64,000 nt of DNA from Sapria himalayana. Taxonomy: Eukaryota; Streptophyta; Magnoliopsida; Malpighiales; Rafflesiaceae. The notes under the pieces are model-generated. The model saw only the letters and a program-made list of their open reading frames with translations, had not been told where the DNA came from and made no database searches. The stretch spans positions 129,001 to 193,000 of the forward strand of contig JAREIK010010166.1 of NCBI GenBank assembly GCA_029783825.1, given 5' to 3'. Shown in pieces: positions 52,851-64,000 of the stretch; position 1 is the stretch's first letter; every line of letters starts with the position of its first letter. Made by a program: the position numbers and the translations under genes.

Positions 52851-53304
52851 TAAGGATGACAACGAAAGGAAGGGGTGGTTTAGGACGGGGCGGCACCATC
52901 CTGACCTTGGCCCGTTTATTGTTTTCAATTCCCAAACCTGCCATATTTTGGTTGATTTTTGTTTTTATTTTTTATTTTTTATATTTGTTATTTTATTATA
53001 TTAAAATTAATATATTTCAAAATAAAATAAAACAATTATGATTTTTTTAATTATTTATTAAAAAAATTACAATAATAATTATTATTTATATTAAAGTATA
53101 AAATAAAATAATAATAAAAATATTTTTAAAATATAATTAGGGCGGGGTGGGGTGGGAATAATAATACCCGAACCCGTCCCAAACTTGTCTCGGGTATGAG
53201 AAAATAAACATGAACCCATTGAAAACCTGATTACAATTAAACTAAACCCGTCCTATTAAAGGCAGAGCGGGAATCTGAAATAATCCGTCCCGTTGCCATC
53301 CCTA
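52851..53304. mobile_element. hAT-type MITE nested in D
   Basis: The left end TAAGGATGACAACG and the right end, reverse complement TAGGGATGGCAACGG, are imperfect terminal inverted repeats of the type found in plant hAT elements. The flanks CTTACTAC (52843-52850) and CTCACTAC (53305-53312) form an 8-bp duplication with one mismatch. The element is 454 bp and non-coding. Its outer parts contain GGGCGGGT-like and GGGTATGAG-like phrases typical of this repeat group. Confidence 0.75.
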
Positions 53305-53454
53305 CTCACTACCTAATGTTAAAAAACAAACAACTTGATACTTAATGTTATTAAGTACTATTAAGCACTAAGCTCAAAAAAAATTTTATTCACCATTAAG
53401 TAAAATTATTTTAATAAAACTTTATTTATTTTAATTTAAAAAAAAAATTCTTCC

Positions 53455-53725
53455 CTATTAATTTTGTTATTCCTCCCTCCCTCTCATTTTCCCCCCTTTC
53501 CCTCCTCTTTTCCCCAATTTCCCCCTACCCAGCCCCCTTCCCTCCCCCCCCCCCCCCTTCATTGATCTAGGAATTTACCTATTTTCACAAAATTCCCGCC
53601 CTCTCTCCCTCTCCATTTCCTATACGAACACCCCCCCCCCCCCCCCCCTTCATTGATCTAGGAATTTTGCCATTTCACAACCTTCTCCCCTTCCCCCCAT
53701 CTCCATTTCCTCCACGAACAGGTTT
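53455..53725. repeat. C-rich tract with a duplicated unit of about 95 bp
   Basis: Pyrimidine-rich sequence with two long C runs (about 53545-53557 and 53630-53647). Each run is followed by TTCATTGATCTAGGAATTT and, farther on, by CTCCATTTCC and ACGAACA. This is a tandem duplication. It resembles a CT-rich 5' untranslated region of a plant gene. Confidence 0.7.
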
Positions 53726-54300
53726 CTCATCCTGCGCGATGTTTCTCATCCTGTCAAGACAGATTGCACTCGGGGGTTCATGACCTTGAGCTAAGAGGGT
53801 CGGAAGCACGAGTTACTGATCCAAAAATTAATGGTTGTCTGAGCTTGGTTCCTCACGAAGGCATCAAGTCGATACCGACGGTGAAGGCGTACGGCGTTAC
53901 GAAGCTGTTGCCTTCGTCTGGGGCTTCGATGAAAGCTGTTGTCTGGGTGTGGAGTTGAAATCAGCTATTGGTTTTTGGATGATTCATAGTTTCAGAGGAC
54001 GGAGTTCAAACTGAAAGAAGTGTCAGCGTTTCGAGTTTCTTGCGTCAGGTGTTTTGTTTTATCTGATGCGTTTGATTTTTTTTTTTGTATTGACGGTCTC
54101 TGTTCTGTGTTCACTCTGTTTCGATTTGGAGGTTTTTTTTTCTTATTTTGTTGCTTCTGTAGTTGATTTTGTTTTTTCATTAGGATTTGTTTGTTTTGGG
54201 TTTAATTGAGTTCATCTGGTTGTTCAAATTCTTGTCAACCTTGCCTTGTGTATTACTCTCGACCGCAGAGAGTGGCGTGCTCTAGCTTAAGTAAGGTTGT
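53726..54300 (+). pseudogene. Exon-like, GC-rich cargo in D
   Basis: The stretch is notably GC-richer than the rest of the element. The plus-strand frame at 53764-53958 begins MHSGVHDLELRGSEARVTDP and ends MKAVVWVWS. It follows the CT-rich tract that looks like a gene leader. No family is recognised. The start of a captured host gene is plausible. Confidence 0.4.
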
Positions 54301-56170
54301 CTTTTTATATACGATTCAGTTTTTCAGGTGTGAAATCGGAATGGATGATGAGGGCTGGTGGGGTTCTAATGGATGATGACAGCTTTATTCAAATGTACAA
54401 TATGGTATTGCAAGGCAATGACAGAGTGGAGAACAAGTACCTTTAAGCATTCTTTTAGGGAGAACAATACTTGCTGATTGCCTAAAGCATTACAGGTGAT
54501 GCTAGGAATCACTTACTGCTTTTGGCTTGTGTCATTAGTCACTAAGCTATATATCGTTTTCCTTTCTGGATCCCATATAACCTTTTTGATTTCTAGCTAT
54601 GGAGATTACTTGAGAAAGTGGCAGCTTCTACGTTTTATCTTTTCCATTTATTCCCTTAAGATGGTGAGGAAGCTTTTCTTTAGTATATCTAAAGACCATC
54701 AGTTGGCCCATGTACTATTTCAGGTAATTAATTCTAAATCTTTAGTTAACCAGGATTAGTAGTGGCTTATCATTTCTTGAAGTAGATAACTTAGGTGGAC
54801 CAGGCAGATTTTATAGATGAGAGTCTCAGCTGCCAATACAAAAACTTGAACTAATTTGCTTAATAAGCCAACCTACTGAGACATGAATTCTGCTTAGAAA
54901 TGACTTGCCTTGAAACAGAAGGAATTTTATTGCTCTGGCACAACCCCACAATTAAAACTTTTTGGAGCAGCATCCTTGGATAATTGTAGCTATAGAGCAG
55001 CAGCATGATAGGGTTGTTCAGTTAAAAATTGTGTGAATCTCACTTTTCCTCTACTGTGGGATTCATGACTTTTATATTTTCCATAAGTTTATCTTCTTCT
55101 GCTTTGATTTGGCCTTCGGAATTTATTTGATTAACATGTTATGGTGGTGCAAATTGCCAAGAGTGTGATAAACACTTGTATCATGATGTAAGAATAAATT
55201 CCATCTTTTGAAAGAACAAAAACCTGTGAGCTGGCTAAGGAAGTCTTTCCGCCTAAAATTTCCTTAGGTTAAATTGTTAGGATTTGTTTGCTTGAAGATT
55301 TATTGGTGTGGGCCATTCCCATGTTAAAACAAGTTGTTAAGTAAAGAAAAAATGCTTCTTGGCTTGTGAGGATGGTAGAGGTTTCATAAGAAAGGAATAT
55401 CCTTAGTGGGCTTCCATTTCCTATTCCTATTCCTAATATTTCAGTCTTTGTTCATTTGAGGTTGTGCACTAAGTAGGCCTTAAATAGAAAAAAGACTGCT
55501 TGTAAAAGTGTATGTTTATTTTTCCTTATAGACTTTCGGATCATTAATCATGTGTAGTTATTAAATCAAAGAGAATAATATTTAGATGACTCACATCATT
55601 TGACAGAACTTGATACCTTTTTTCTTCATTTACTGTCTAATACCTTTTTTTTGTTTTAATTCTTTTAAACCTTCTGGCATCCATTCTTCCAAATATCAGT
55701 TTCTTGTCATCTTACTTTATGCCTTTTTTTGGTGGCTATGTTGGTCTGAGGGGAGATACATTTGCCATATGTTTCCTTGTTCACATCAACTGCAGCATCT
55801 ATGGGGTTTGTGTTTGTGCATGTGTCAACTCACTAATCTGATTATCTTTTCTTCTCAGCTTTTGCTGCTTCATTTTACTTAAAGGCAACTGTTTATTGCT
55901 CGATTGTATTCATTTTCAGGTAAACTACAACAAGGCCAACAAGGCCAATCTGATTATTTTTTCTTGTTTTTCTTTATTGAGATTGTGAGCATTCATTTTC
56001 TCTATTTTGCTTCAGATTTAAAGATGATGTTTTCTATCAACTAAAGTCTGGACATTTTGGTTATCTTCTCATTCAAAGTTTCAAGCTTTGGACCCGAAGG
56101 TTAGATCTTTGCCTCTTTTGAATGAGAATGGAATTGATTTCCTATTCCTATTTAGGTATGATTCTAATCA
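54300..56170. other. Probable intronic or untranslated host cargo in D
   Basis: The base composition is balanced, with many T-rich plant-intron-like stretches, possible CAG/GT junctions, and phrases such as ATGGATGATGAGGGCTGGTG at 54341. No long open frame is seen. It is unlike transposon sequence and may continue the captured gene of 53726-54300. Confidence 0.4.
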
Positions 56171-56695
56171 TCAAGTCCTAAAACAATGCACATAAATTAC
56201 TATTTAAATGATGGGGGTGGAAATTATTATTATACATACATTTGAACATCAAATACATAATCCCATAAATCTTCTTCAAGTTATACTCTCCATTTTATAC
56301 TTTTAAACAAAACTCAATAAAAACAATCAATTAAAAATATTACACTAACTTAAATTGAATTCTCTAATATTTCTTCAAAAGAGGTATTCTTTGTTTCTTC
56401 CTTTTTATCTTATTCGTTAGATTTTTCTTGGGTGCCTAATAAGATGAACAAAATATTAATAAAAACTTGAGCAAAAAATATAAAAAATTATAATTGTTTT
56501 CATTGGAGAATACACATTAACCTCTTCAACATCCCAAAGTTTTAATGTATTATATTTCCTTCCTCACTCTACAAAGGAATTAGGAGAATTTTCCCATCAA
56601 TGGTTAAAACATGTCATTCTTAGTAATATATGTGTAAGATAAATTGATGAAATGTGGTCTAACTAAATTTCAAACATGGAATTGACTCAGGAAAT
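56170..56695. other. Upstream region of the D transposase
   Basis: AT-rich leader and probable promoter. No specific element is claimed. Confidence 0.4.
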
Positions 56696-59600
56696 ATGAG
56701 ATCAAATCGTCATTGGATGTATACAAGAATCAACGATGATGGCACCATTAACAAAGATTTTGTTGATGGGGTTGAAAATTTTATTAGTTTTGCTTGCAAT
56801 CAATTGGGAGTGATGAATGTAAGAGAGATAAGATGTCCATGTAGGAAGTGTCATAATCGAAAGTTCCAAACTTTGGAAGAAGTGAAGTTACATCTTTTTA
56901 GAAAAGGATTTATTTCAGATTATTATGTATGGGATCGACATGGAGAACAATATGTGCATGCTACCTCTACAAATTTTGAATGTAATATTCATGAAGAGGT
57001 GGAAACAGAATCTAGTAATCCATATCGACAACTGATAATCGATGCAGCTGGGCCTAGTTTTAATGTAGAGGATATGGAGGAAGTACCTAATCCCACTGCA
57101 CAAAAGTTTTATGATATGCTTAATGCAGTTGATGAAAAATTATGGGATGGTTGTACTAAACATTCTCAAATGTCAGCGGTTGGACGATTGTTGCATATGA
57201 AGTCAGAGCACCATTTTTCAGAAAGATGCTTTGATGATTTCACTCAATTTTTACAAGAGGTGTTACCAGAGGATAACAAAATGGTCGATAATTTTTACAG
57301 AACAAAGAAGTTAGTGCAGGGACTTGGTCTTCCAGTAGAAAAGATTGATTGTTGCAAAAATTCTTCTGTGATATATTGGGGTGAAGATGCTGACTTGACA
57401 AGTTGCAAATTTTGTAACCATCCTCGATTCAAGAATAAACGAGACTCAGGGAAACCAAACAAATATGTTCCACACAAGATGATGTATTACTTCCCTTTAA
57501 GTCCTAGGTTACAATGATTATATGCTTCGGAAGCAACAGCTGCACATATGCGATGGCATGATGAGCACCAACAGGATGATGGCACAATGTGTCATCCATC
57601 TGATTCTGAGGCATGGAAGCATTTCAACCGCACACATCCTTCATTTTCTTATGAATGTCGCAATGTGAGATTGGGATTGTGTACTGATGGTTTTCAACCA
57701 TTTGGTCAATCTAGACAACAATATTCGTCATGGCCAGTAATAGTTACTCCATACAATTTGCCACCATGGATGTGTATGAAGGAAGCTTATATGTTCTTAT
57801 CCGTAATTGCACCTGGGCCTAACAATCCTAAAAATAAGATTGATGTCTTCCTGCAACCTTTGATTGCAGAATTAAAGCAACTTTGGGATGTTGGTGTGCA
57901 AACTTATGATGTTTCACTGAAACAGAACTTTCAAATGAGAGCTGCTCTCATGTGGACTATTAGTGATTTTCCTGCTTACTCAATGCTTTCTGGTTGGAGT
58001 ACAGCTGGAAAACTTGCTTGTCCTTATTGTATGGAGCATTCACAAGCATTTACATTGACAAGTGGTCGAAAAAACATCTTGGTTTGACAATCATCGAAAG
58101 TTTCTCACCCATGAACATCCTTTCAGGCATAATAAGAATGCTTTCATTAAAAATAGAACTGAGATGTCACCATCCCCATCTATAAAGACCGGTGCCCAGA
58201 TTTTGCAAGAAATAGATAACTTGGGAGTGAGAAGAGTCATTGATATTGATGTTGTTGAGGTTAATAGGGTAATATGCAAGACATGTGGTTGGAATAAACA
58301 AAGTATCTTTTGGGAGTTGCCATATTGGAGTTCAAATCTCATTAGACATAATCTAGATGTCATGCATATCGAGAAGAATGTGTTTGAAAATGTGTTTAAC
58401 ACGGTGTTGGACATTGAAGGAAAAACTAAAGACAATGAGAAAGCCAGAGAAGACATGAAAAGGTTATGTCGAAGGCATGAGTTGGAAAGGGATGAAGCAA
58501 CAGGCAAATTTCCCAAAGCGTGTTATACATTAGATAAGGTAAGAAAACAAGTTTTGTGCGAATGGGTGAAAAACTTGAAATTTCCTAATGGGTATGCTTC
58601 GAATATGGGACGATGTGTAGACATGAGAAAGTTAAAGTTGTTTGGGATGAAGAGCCATGATTGTCATGTATTTATGCAAAGGCTACTTCCCATTGCATTT
58701 CGTGAGCTCCTTCCGACAAATGTATGGCAAGCTTTGACAGAATTAAGTCTTTTTTTCAAAAACTTAACATCAACAACAATTATAGTAGCAAACATGGAAA
58801 GACTTGAAAGAGATATTCCAATTATCATTTGCAAATTGGAACATATATTTCCTCCTGGTTTCTTCGATTCTATGGAGCATCTTCCGATACACTTGCCTTA
58901 TGAGACAAGAATTGCTGGACCTGTACAATATCGTTGGATGTATCCTTTCGAAAGGTAAAATGAGTAATTTAAATTAATATTTTAATTATATTAAAAATGA
59001 ATACTTATGTATTTCTATGCATATATGTTGATATAGATTTCTTGGACACTTGAAAAAGAATGTCAATAATAAAGCAAAGGTGGAAGGATCAATTTGTAAT
59101 GCATACTTAGTAGAAGAAGCATCCAATTTTTGTTCATATTATTTTGAGCCACACGTGTACACAAAAGCTCGAAGAGTACCTCATAATGATGATGGTGGTG
59201 ATGTTGAAGAGGTTGTAGGTAATATTTCAATATTCAAACATCCTGGCCGACCATTTGGACGATTGAAAACAAGGAGGTTATCTGATATTGAGTATGATGC
59301 TGCACAAACTTATATTCTATTAAATTGTGAATATGTTGAACCTTATATCAAGTAAGTGTTTTAAAATTTTAATACTTATCATTCATAACTTATTAGTTGT
59401 AGGATGTCTAAAAGTATTCTATAATTTGATTAGAATATACATTGATGAAATACAAAAAAACGAATCGGGCATCACAGAAGCTGAGCTTGATGAGAAGCTT
59501 GAAAAGCATTTTTCAAAATGGTTTAAGGAATATGTAAGTAGTGAAATTTTATTTCTATTAATACCAAGTTCATTACTTATATTTCAAAAATTAACTAGTT

Positions 59601-60335
59601 GTATGTTTAATAGGCACGCCATAATATCATCAACAATGAGTTCATCGAAGATCTTGCAAAAGGCCCTTTACGCACAGTTGAATCATATCCAATGTATTTT
59701 GTTAATGGTTACAAATTCCATACTGAATCACATGGATCAATACGGTCAACCTCAAATAGTGGAGTTTCCATAAAAGGCACAAATTCTAGTGATAACGAGA
59801 TTCATTACTATGGCCGCTTGATAGAGGTTTTGAGGTTGGAATATCCAGGACTGCCATTTAAGCGCACAGTACTCTTCAAGTGTGAGTGGTTTGATCCTAC
59901 TATTAATAGTGGGATGAAAGTTCATAAACAGTATCCTCTGGTAGATGTCAACCTCAAGCGAAGGCTAAATAAGTATGAACCTTTATTCTTGCCATGCAAG
60001 CTGCACAAGTTTATATGTCTCTTATCCTAGCTTAAAAGAGACAAGTCTGATTGGTTAGCTGTTTGCAAAGTTAAAGCTAGGCTAATGGTGGATGTTCCTC
60101 ATACTGTTGAGAAGATAGTAGATGGTAACTCAGCATTCCAAGAAGATGAGGCATTTAATTTACAACAAACTAAAGCATCGATCACGATTGATGAATCGGT
60201 CCATTGAATGATGTAATGGGGATCTTGTTCAACTAGTTGATGATGAATCTGAAATTCAGATGACCCCATACTTGAGTCAAAATTAGAAGATGAAAGTTAA
60301 GATGAATAGGTGGAAGCTAATGATAGTGATTAGAA
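56696..60335 (+). pseudogene. tnp2-like CACTA transposase of D (few lesions)
   Basis: Exon 1 (56696-58954) begins MRSNRHWMYTRINDDGTINK, the Transpos_assoc domain, with the C-P-C-x-x-C zinc-like pattern RCPCRKCHN near residue 45. The Transposase_21 core follows: MRWHDEHQQ, HPSDSEAWKHFN, NVRLGLCTDGFQPFGQS, then FQMRAALMWTISDFPAYSML and GWSTAGKLACPYC, and DVMHIEKNVFENV. DUF4218 ends HLPYETRIAGPVQYRWMYPF. Introns lie at 58955-59036, 59352-59433 and 59534-59613, all GT-AG. Exon 4 holds DUF4216 (HYYGRLIEVLRLEYPGL, LFKCEWFDPTINSG). Lesions are TGA at 57515, where relatives have arginine, a frame shift in the A6 run at 58069-58074, and frame damage near 59990-60035. It would cut and join element ends if intact. 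As written it is inactive. Confidence 0.9.
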
Positions 60336-60589
60336 AAAGAGCATTCACAACAGTTTTGTATTTATTTAGTTTATTATGATGTTTGTAGAAATCTTAATGG
60401 TTGATATTGATATTGCCTATAATAAATCATTATGAATTTTGATTATGATGTTTGTAGAAATTTAAATTGTTGATATTGATATGTTACAATAATAAGTAAT
60501 GAATGTTTGTTTTTCTTGCAGAGTGCCATATTTGTTAATATTGTAACTTGCTCACATTTTTTTTTGTTTACATCTTTATAGGTTTGTTG

Positions 60590-63113
60590 AAGACATGGTT
60601 AATTTCTAGCAGCCAAGAGAAGAAGGCTTGCGCAGTCACAACCATCTCATCAACCAATTCAATCAGTGATACAGTCTTCAGCACCGCCCCCAACAACAGT
60701 ACCCACACTTTCTCCTCCGCATATAGAGTCAACAGCCATAAACCAACTTCTTGCACTACCGCATATAGAGTCATCAGGTGCATCCCAACCTACTGCTGTT
60801 CCACCTATAGAGTCACCAGCCTCACCCCAACTTGCTGCTCCTTTGCATACAACTTCACCAACACCTACAGATGCTTCTGCACCTATTCCTGGACCTACAA
60901 ATTCTTCAACACATACTTATGAATCTGGGATAGCTCAAAATCGTACACTTGTGCGATTACGAAATAATGTGTAAGTAATATATTAAAGTCTTACATTTTG
61001 TTAATTGTGAATAATATTTAAATAGAATATTATTTTATAGTTTAGAGCCATCTGGAAGAATCTCTCGCATAATGAGGAAGGCTTTTGAGGAAAATATTGA
61101 TCTTGAAGAGACAAATGGACTAAAATGGAAGACCATTTCTGGTGAAATTAAGGCTTTTTATTATACTCAATTTCAGGTAATAAATGCTAGGTTAACTTAT
61201 TTTTAAGTTTATTTTAGCATGTGTTAGTTGGAAAAAAAAGGTGAAGCAACCCCTACTGCATAGAATTAAGATTTAATTGTATGCTAATTTTGATTATAAC
61301 ATAGAATTATATAATGTAGAAATGCTTCATGTGGGACAATGCAATAGATGAACTAGTCAAAATAGCATGGGAGGAGAAAGTGTGTAGTCGATATCGAGAC
61401 ATGATATCAGAGATAAAAAGGAAAGGGAAGAAGCCAAACTTCATTGATCCAGTTTATGGGAAAGATGGCAGTGTTATTGGAACACACCGAAAGCAAAAAA
61501 GATTCATGAAACGTACTCCAAGAACAGAATGTCGAAGGCAACAGAGGGAATGGACCTTCAACTCACACTGGAGGCACTGCTACTCATTATGACCATGGGA
61601 GACGACTTGTAAGCTTTTATTCAGAACTAGTTTTTAACTCTTTTGGCTATAATTTGTTTGGTCCTTTGTCATATTATAGATAAGGAAAGGAATTTTTATG
61701 TTAGTGAGAAAATAGTCCATATGAGATGGATGTGGTATATCGTCATTGGAGAGAAGGTCAATGCCTTTGGGTACTGTTCCTTTGATGGAATAAGATTATA
61801 ACATAATTGTGAAAGTACTTTAATGAAAAAAAATTGAGAGATTTGTGTATTACTGCTACCCTGTGGCATAACCAACACTTATTTTGTTTGTTTGATTCCT
61901 GAGTGCATATAATTTCCTGTTATGGTTTGTTTGGCTGCTAAAAAAATGCAGGGGAACAAAAGGCATGACATATAATATTGAATTCCAGAATACTATCAAA
62001 CTGATTCTCCTATGTCTGACTAATGGGAATATATAGACATTCACAATCCCCTTTATTTTTCTGACCTGGAGTACCATTGTCTCCTTCCTCTTTGTTTTCA
62101 CATACTTAATGAACATATAGTTCCAAGATTAAATTAGCATATAGAATACTATGTCTCATTTCTCAAAGTGTTTGTGATGTTGGGTGGTTGTTTGGTGTTT
62201 GTGATTACAACTTTTTCTCATGGTGATTGTGATGTTGGGTGGTTTTTGTTGTGTGTTGTTGGAAAGGATGACCCTAATGTGAAGTTGTGTGTTGTTGAGT
62301 ATTTGTTCGTTTTGGACTAAGGATCTTCATTTGGAAGCATTTTAAATTTTTTTAATAGATTAGTAATTTTTTTTAATCTTGTAAGACCATAATCTTCTAA
62401 GCATTAGTAAGGGTGAATTACATTTTTTAATGAAAGCGATAATTCTAATCAAATCAACTTCTCTATTTGTTGGCTTATGTTCTTGGTTTGTAATGAGTTT
62501 CTATATTTATGTATATTTAGGCTCATAAACTTGGGCGTCATCCCACTGCACCAGAGCTATTTCTGTACACGCACACCAAAAAAGGTGATGGTAAGACATT
62601 TGTTGATAAGAAGTCAAGAACTGTAAATGTAAGTTAATTAATTTGATTAATGTATGACTTTCTTGAACTTACCTTATTATGATAATCTAATTAATTTAAA
62701 TTTTTACCAGGATGCTCTTGAGTCTAGGAGAGCGCAGTTAACACAATGCAATGAGACAATAGATGAGAATAGCATGTTTTTGGATATTGTGGGTGGAAAA
62801 CAAAGGAATGCAGTTTATGGTCTTGGGTCCCAAGGTAGTGAGTACTATGGGACTAGTGGTGCATCTACTTCAACAACGTCCCATTTTCCTCAACAAAATG
62901 AAGAAGAAATGCAAGAGCTACGAGAGAGGCTTACACCAAGAGGAGGTAATTAATAAATTGGAAAGCCTAACATCACATTTATTACAACGTATGGATGAAA
63001 TGTCAAGAGCTCAACAACCACCACTAGTCCCTACTCGTCTTATTTCTGACCCCGTTCATGATGATGATACAGATGATGACGATGACGATGACAACAATAC
63101 AATTCCAAAGTAG
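60590..63113 (+). pseudogene. TNPA-like (Transposase_24) gene of D
   Basis: The N-terminal exon (about 60590-60970) is Pro/Ser/Thr-rich and includes a 14-residue repeat. The following exons are joined by GT-AG introns: 61041-61176 (SGRISRIMRKAFEENIDL), 61320-61608 (MWDNAIDELVKIAWEEKVCS, later HTGG in a shifted frame), 62521-62628 (HKLGRHPTAPELFLYTHTKK) and 62711-63113 (SRRAQLTQ, coiled coil, acidic Asp-rich tail). A 912-bp intron lies at 61609-62520. Frame shifts near 61510 and 62930 break the protein. In En/Spm the equivalent protein binds subterminal repeats, here the TTACCTAC units. It follows the transposase on the same strand in the usual order. Confidence 0.8.
60717..60842 (+). repeat. 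42-bp minisatellite, three copies, in the TNPA-like exon
   Basis: Three in-frame 42-bp copies encode PHIESTAINQLLAL, PHIESSGASQPTAV and PPIESPASPQLAAP. The first third of each copy is best conserved. Confidence 0.85.
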
Positions 63114-63369
63114 TATCTATTGTTGTCTCAAGTTTCAATCTATCATGTTATGCAGCTATCAACTTGTTATTATTGCCACTTTTTATTTTATGTAAGACTA
63201 TACTTTAAGTGCACTTTCTAGTTATATTTATGTAATTTGAATATTTTAATTGCACTATTATTGTCATTTTATTACAATTTTGAATCATATATTAATATAC
63301 TTTTATTGTAAATTTATTCTGTTTTTATCAGGATTACAATTAAATTAAATTAAATATGTAAAAATGTTT

Positions 63370-63989
63370 TCATATTATTTTAAATTACCTACAGATTACC
63401 TACTAAAAATATAAATGAATGGATTATTACCAACAGATTACCTACTAAAAGTATAATATGAATGAAATTATTACCGACAGATTACCTACTAAAAGTATAA
63501 ATGAATGAAATTATTACCGACAGATTACCTACTAAAGTATAAATGAATGAAATTATACCTACAGATTACCTACAAATCTAACCATTACCTACAGATTACC
63601 GACAACTTTACCTACTAAATTGGAAATTAGGCAACAAACTTACCTACAGATTACTAACAATATAGCAACTACAGAATGAAAATTACCTACCAATTGTACC
63701 TACAGTATAGCAGTCACTAAATTTACCTACAACATTACCTACAAAAACAATAGTAGGTAAAGTAATTTCCCGACAAAATATGACATGATATTACCTACCA
63801 CTTACCGACTAATATTGTTGTAGGTAATTACCTACTATTGCATTTTTTGTAGGTAATTATTTTTACCGACAGAGATATTACCTACAATGGTGTTCGGTAG
63901 GAAATTAGTAGGTAAACTGGATTACCTACAAAATTTCAATGATTACCTACTGAAATGTTCAGTAGGTAAACTGTTAATTTCTTGTAGTG
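63370..63989 (+). repeat. D right subterminal repeats and terminus
   Basis: Dense TTACCTAC, TTACCGAC and GTAGGTAA units. The stretch 63395-63560 has a direct repeat of ATTACCTACTAAAAGTATAA with period about 55 bp. The array ends TTCTTGTAGTG at 63989. Confidence 0.9.
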
Positions 63990-63992
63990 CTA
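63990..63992. other. CTA target-site duplication, right copy of D
   Basis: CTA follows the terminus and matches 52025-52027. Confidence 0.85.
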
Positions 63993-64000
63993 TATTTGAT

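Larger units (their letters stand above)
52028..63989 (+). mobile_element. CACTA (En/Spm) element D, structurally complete, 11,962 bp
   Basis: The left end CACTACAAGAATTTGACAGT and the right end, whose reverse complement is CACTACAAGAAATTAACAGT, form the terminal inverted repeat and continue into GTTTACCTACTGAA-type sequence. Flanking CTA duplicates are intact. Subterminal arrays of TTACCTAC units lie at both ends. The interior contains a hAT-type MITE, a C-rich tract, probable host cargo, and tnp2-like and TNPA-like genes on the plus strand. The subterminal unit differs from that of B1, B2 and E (TAGCTAGGGAA), so D belongs to another family. Its transposase has few lesions, so it is much younger than B2. 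Confidence 0.93.

Noticed and set aside
58091..58516. Minus-strand 141-residue frame
   Set aside because: It is the shadow of the D transposase exon.

Overview
The window reads as nuclear DNA of a flowering plant. It is very AT-rich. It holds several CACTA (En/Spm) DNA transposons with plant-type transposase domains, a degenerate Ty1/copia retroelement, and one intact gene, a plant-type TRM9 tRNA wobble-uridine methyltransferase. I cannot name the species. Almost everything else is transposon or repeat, and none of the other coding regions is intact.

Layout. 1-1300: minus-strand remnant of a CACTA transposase. 1306-3317: first imperfect TCTA tetranucleotide array. 3318-8700: decayed CACTA end, AT-rich repeats and a copia RNase H remnant. 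8705-14737: a 6 kb TCTA array. 14738-27560: CACTA 'B1', which starts with a terminal sequence, carries a nested copia element at 20320-24423, and is cut off about nine codons into its transposase. 27560-27783: a short GATA array. 27784-40440: CACTA 'B2', with 5' terminus, intact TRM9 gene, decayed tnp2-like and TNPA-like genes, and no visible 3' terminus. 40447-41483: another TCTA array. 41484-50466: composite CACTA 'E', bounded by two inverted copies of a 3' end and carrying host fragments, including a receptor-kinase piece. 50467-51425: a TAGA array. 52028-63989: CACTA 'D', structurally complete, with inverted CACTACAAG termini and a CTA target-site duplication. It carries a hAT-type MITE, apparent host cargo, a tnp2-like gene with few lesions and a TNPA-like gene.

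Two patterns stand out. First, kilobase tetranucleotide arrays adjoin the outer side of every CACTA terminus except those of element D, and at two junctions the other side of the array cuts a transposase reading frame. Second, the TRM9 gene lies between an (AT)n tract and a (TA)n(TG)n tract. The related sequence in E (reverse complement, 48083-48102) has only one uninterrupted (AT)n tract with matching flanks on both sides. This looks like an empty site paired with a filled site, so TRM9 appears to have been captured into the dinucleotide tract of a CACTA element. Cargo upstream of the transposase gene also appears in D and possibly in B1. The TRM9 frame is open while the transposase genes around it are decayed, so it is either recent or under selection.
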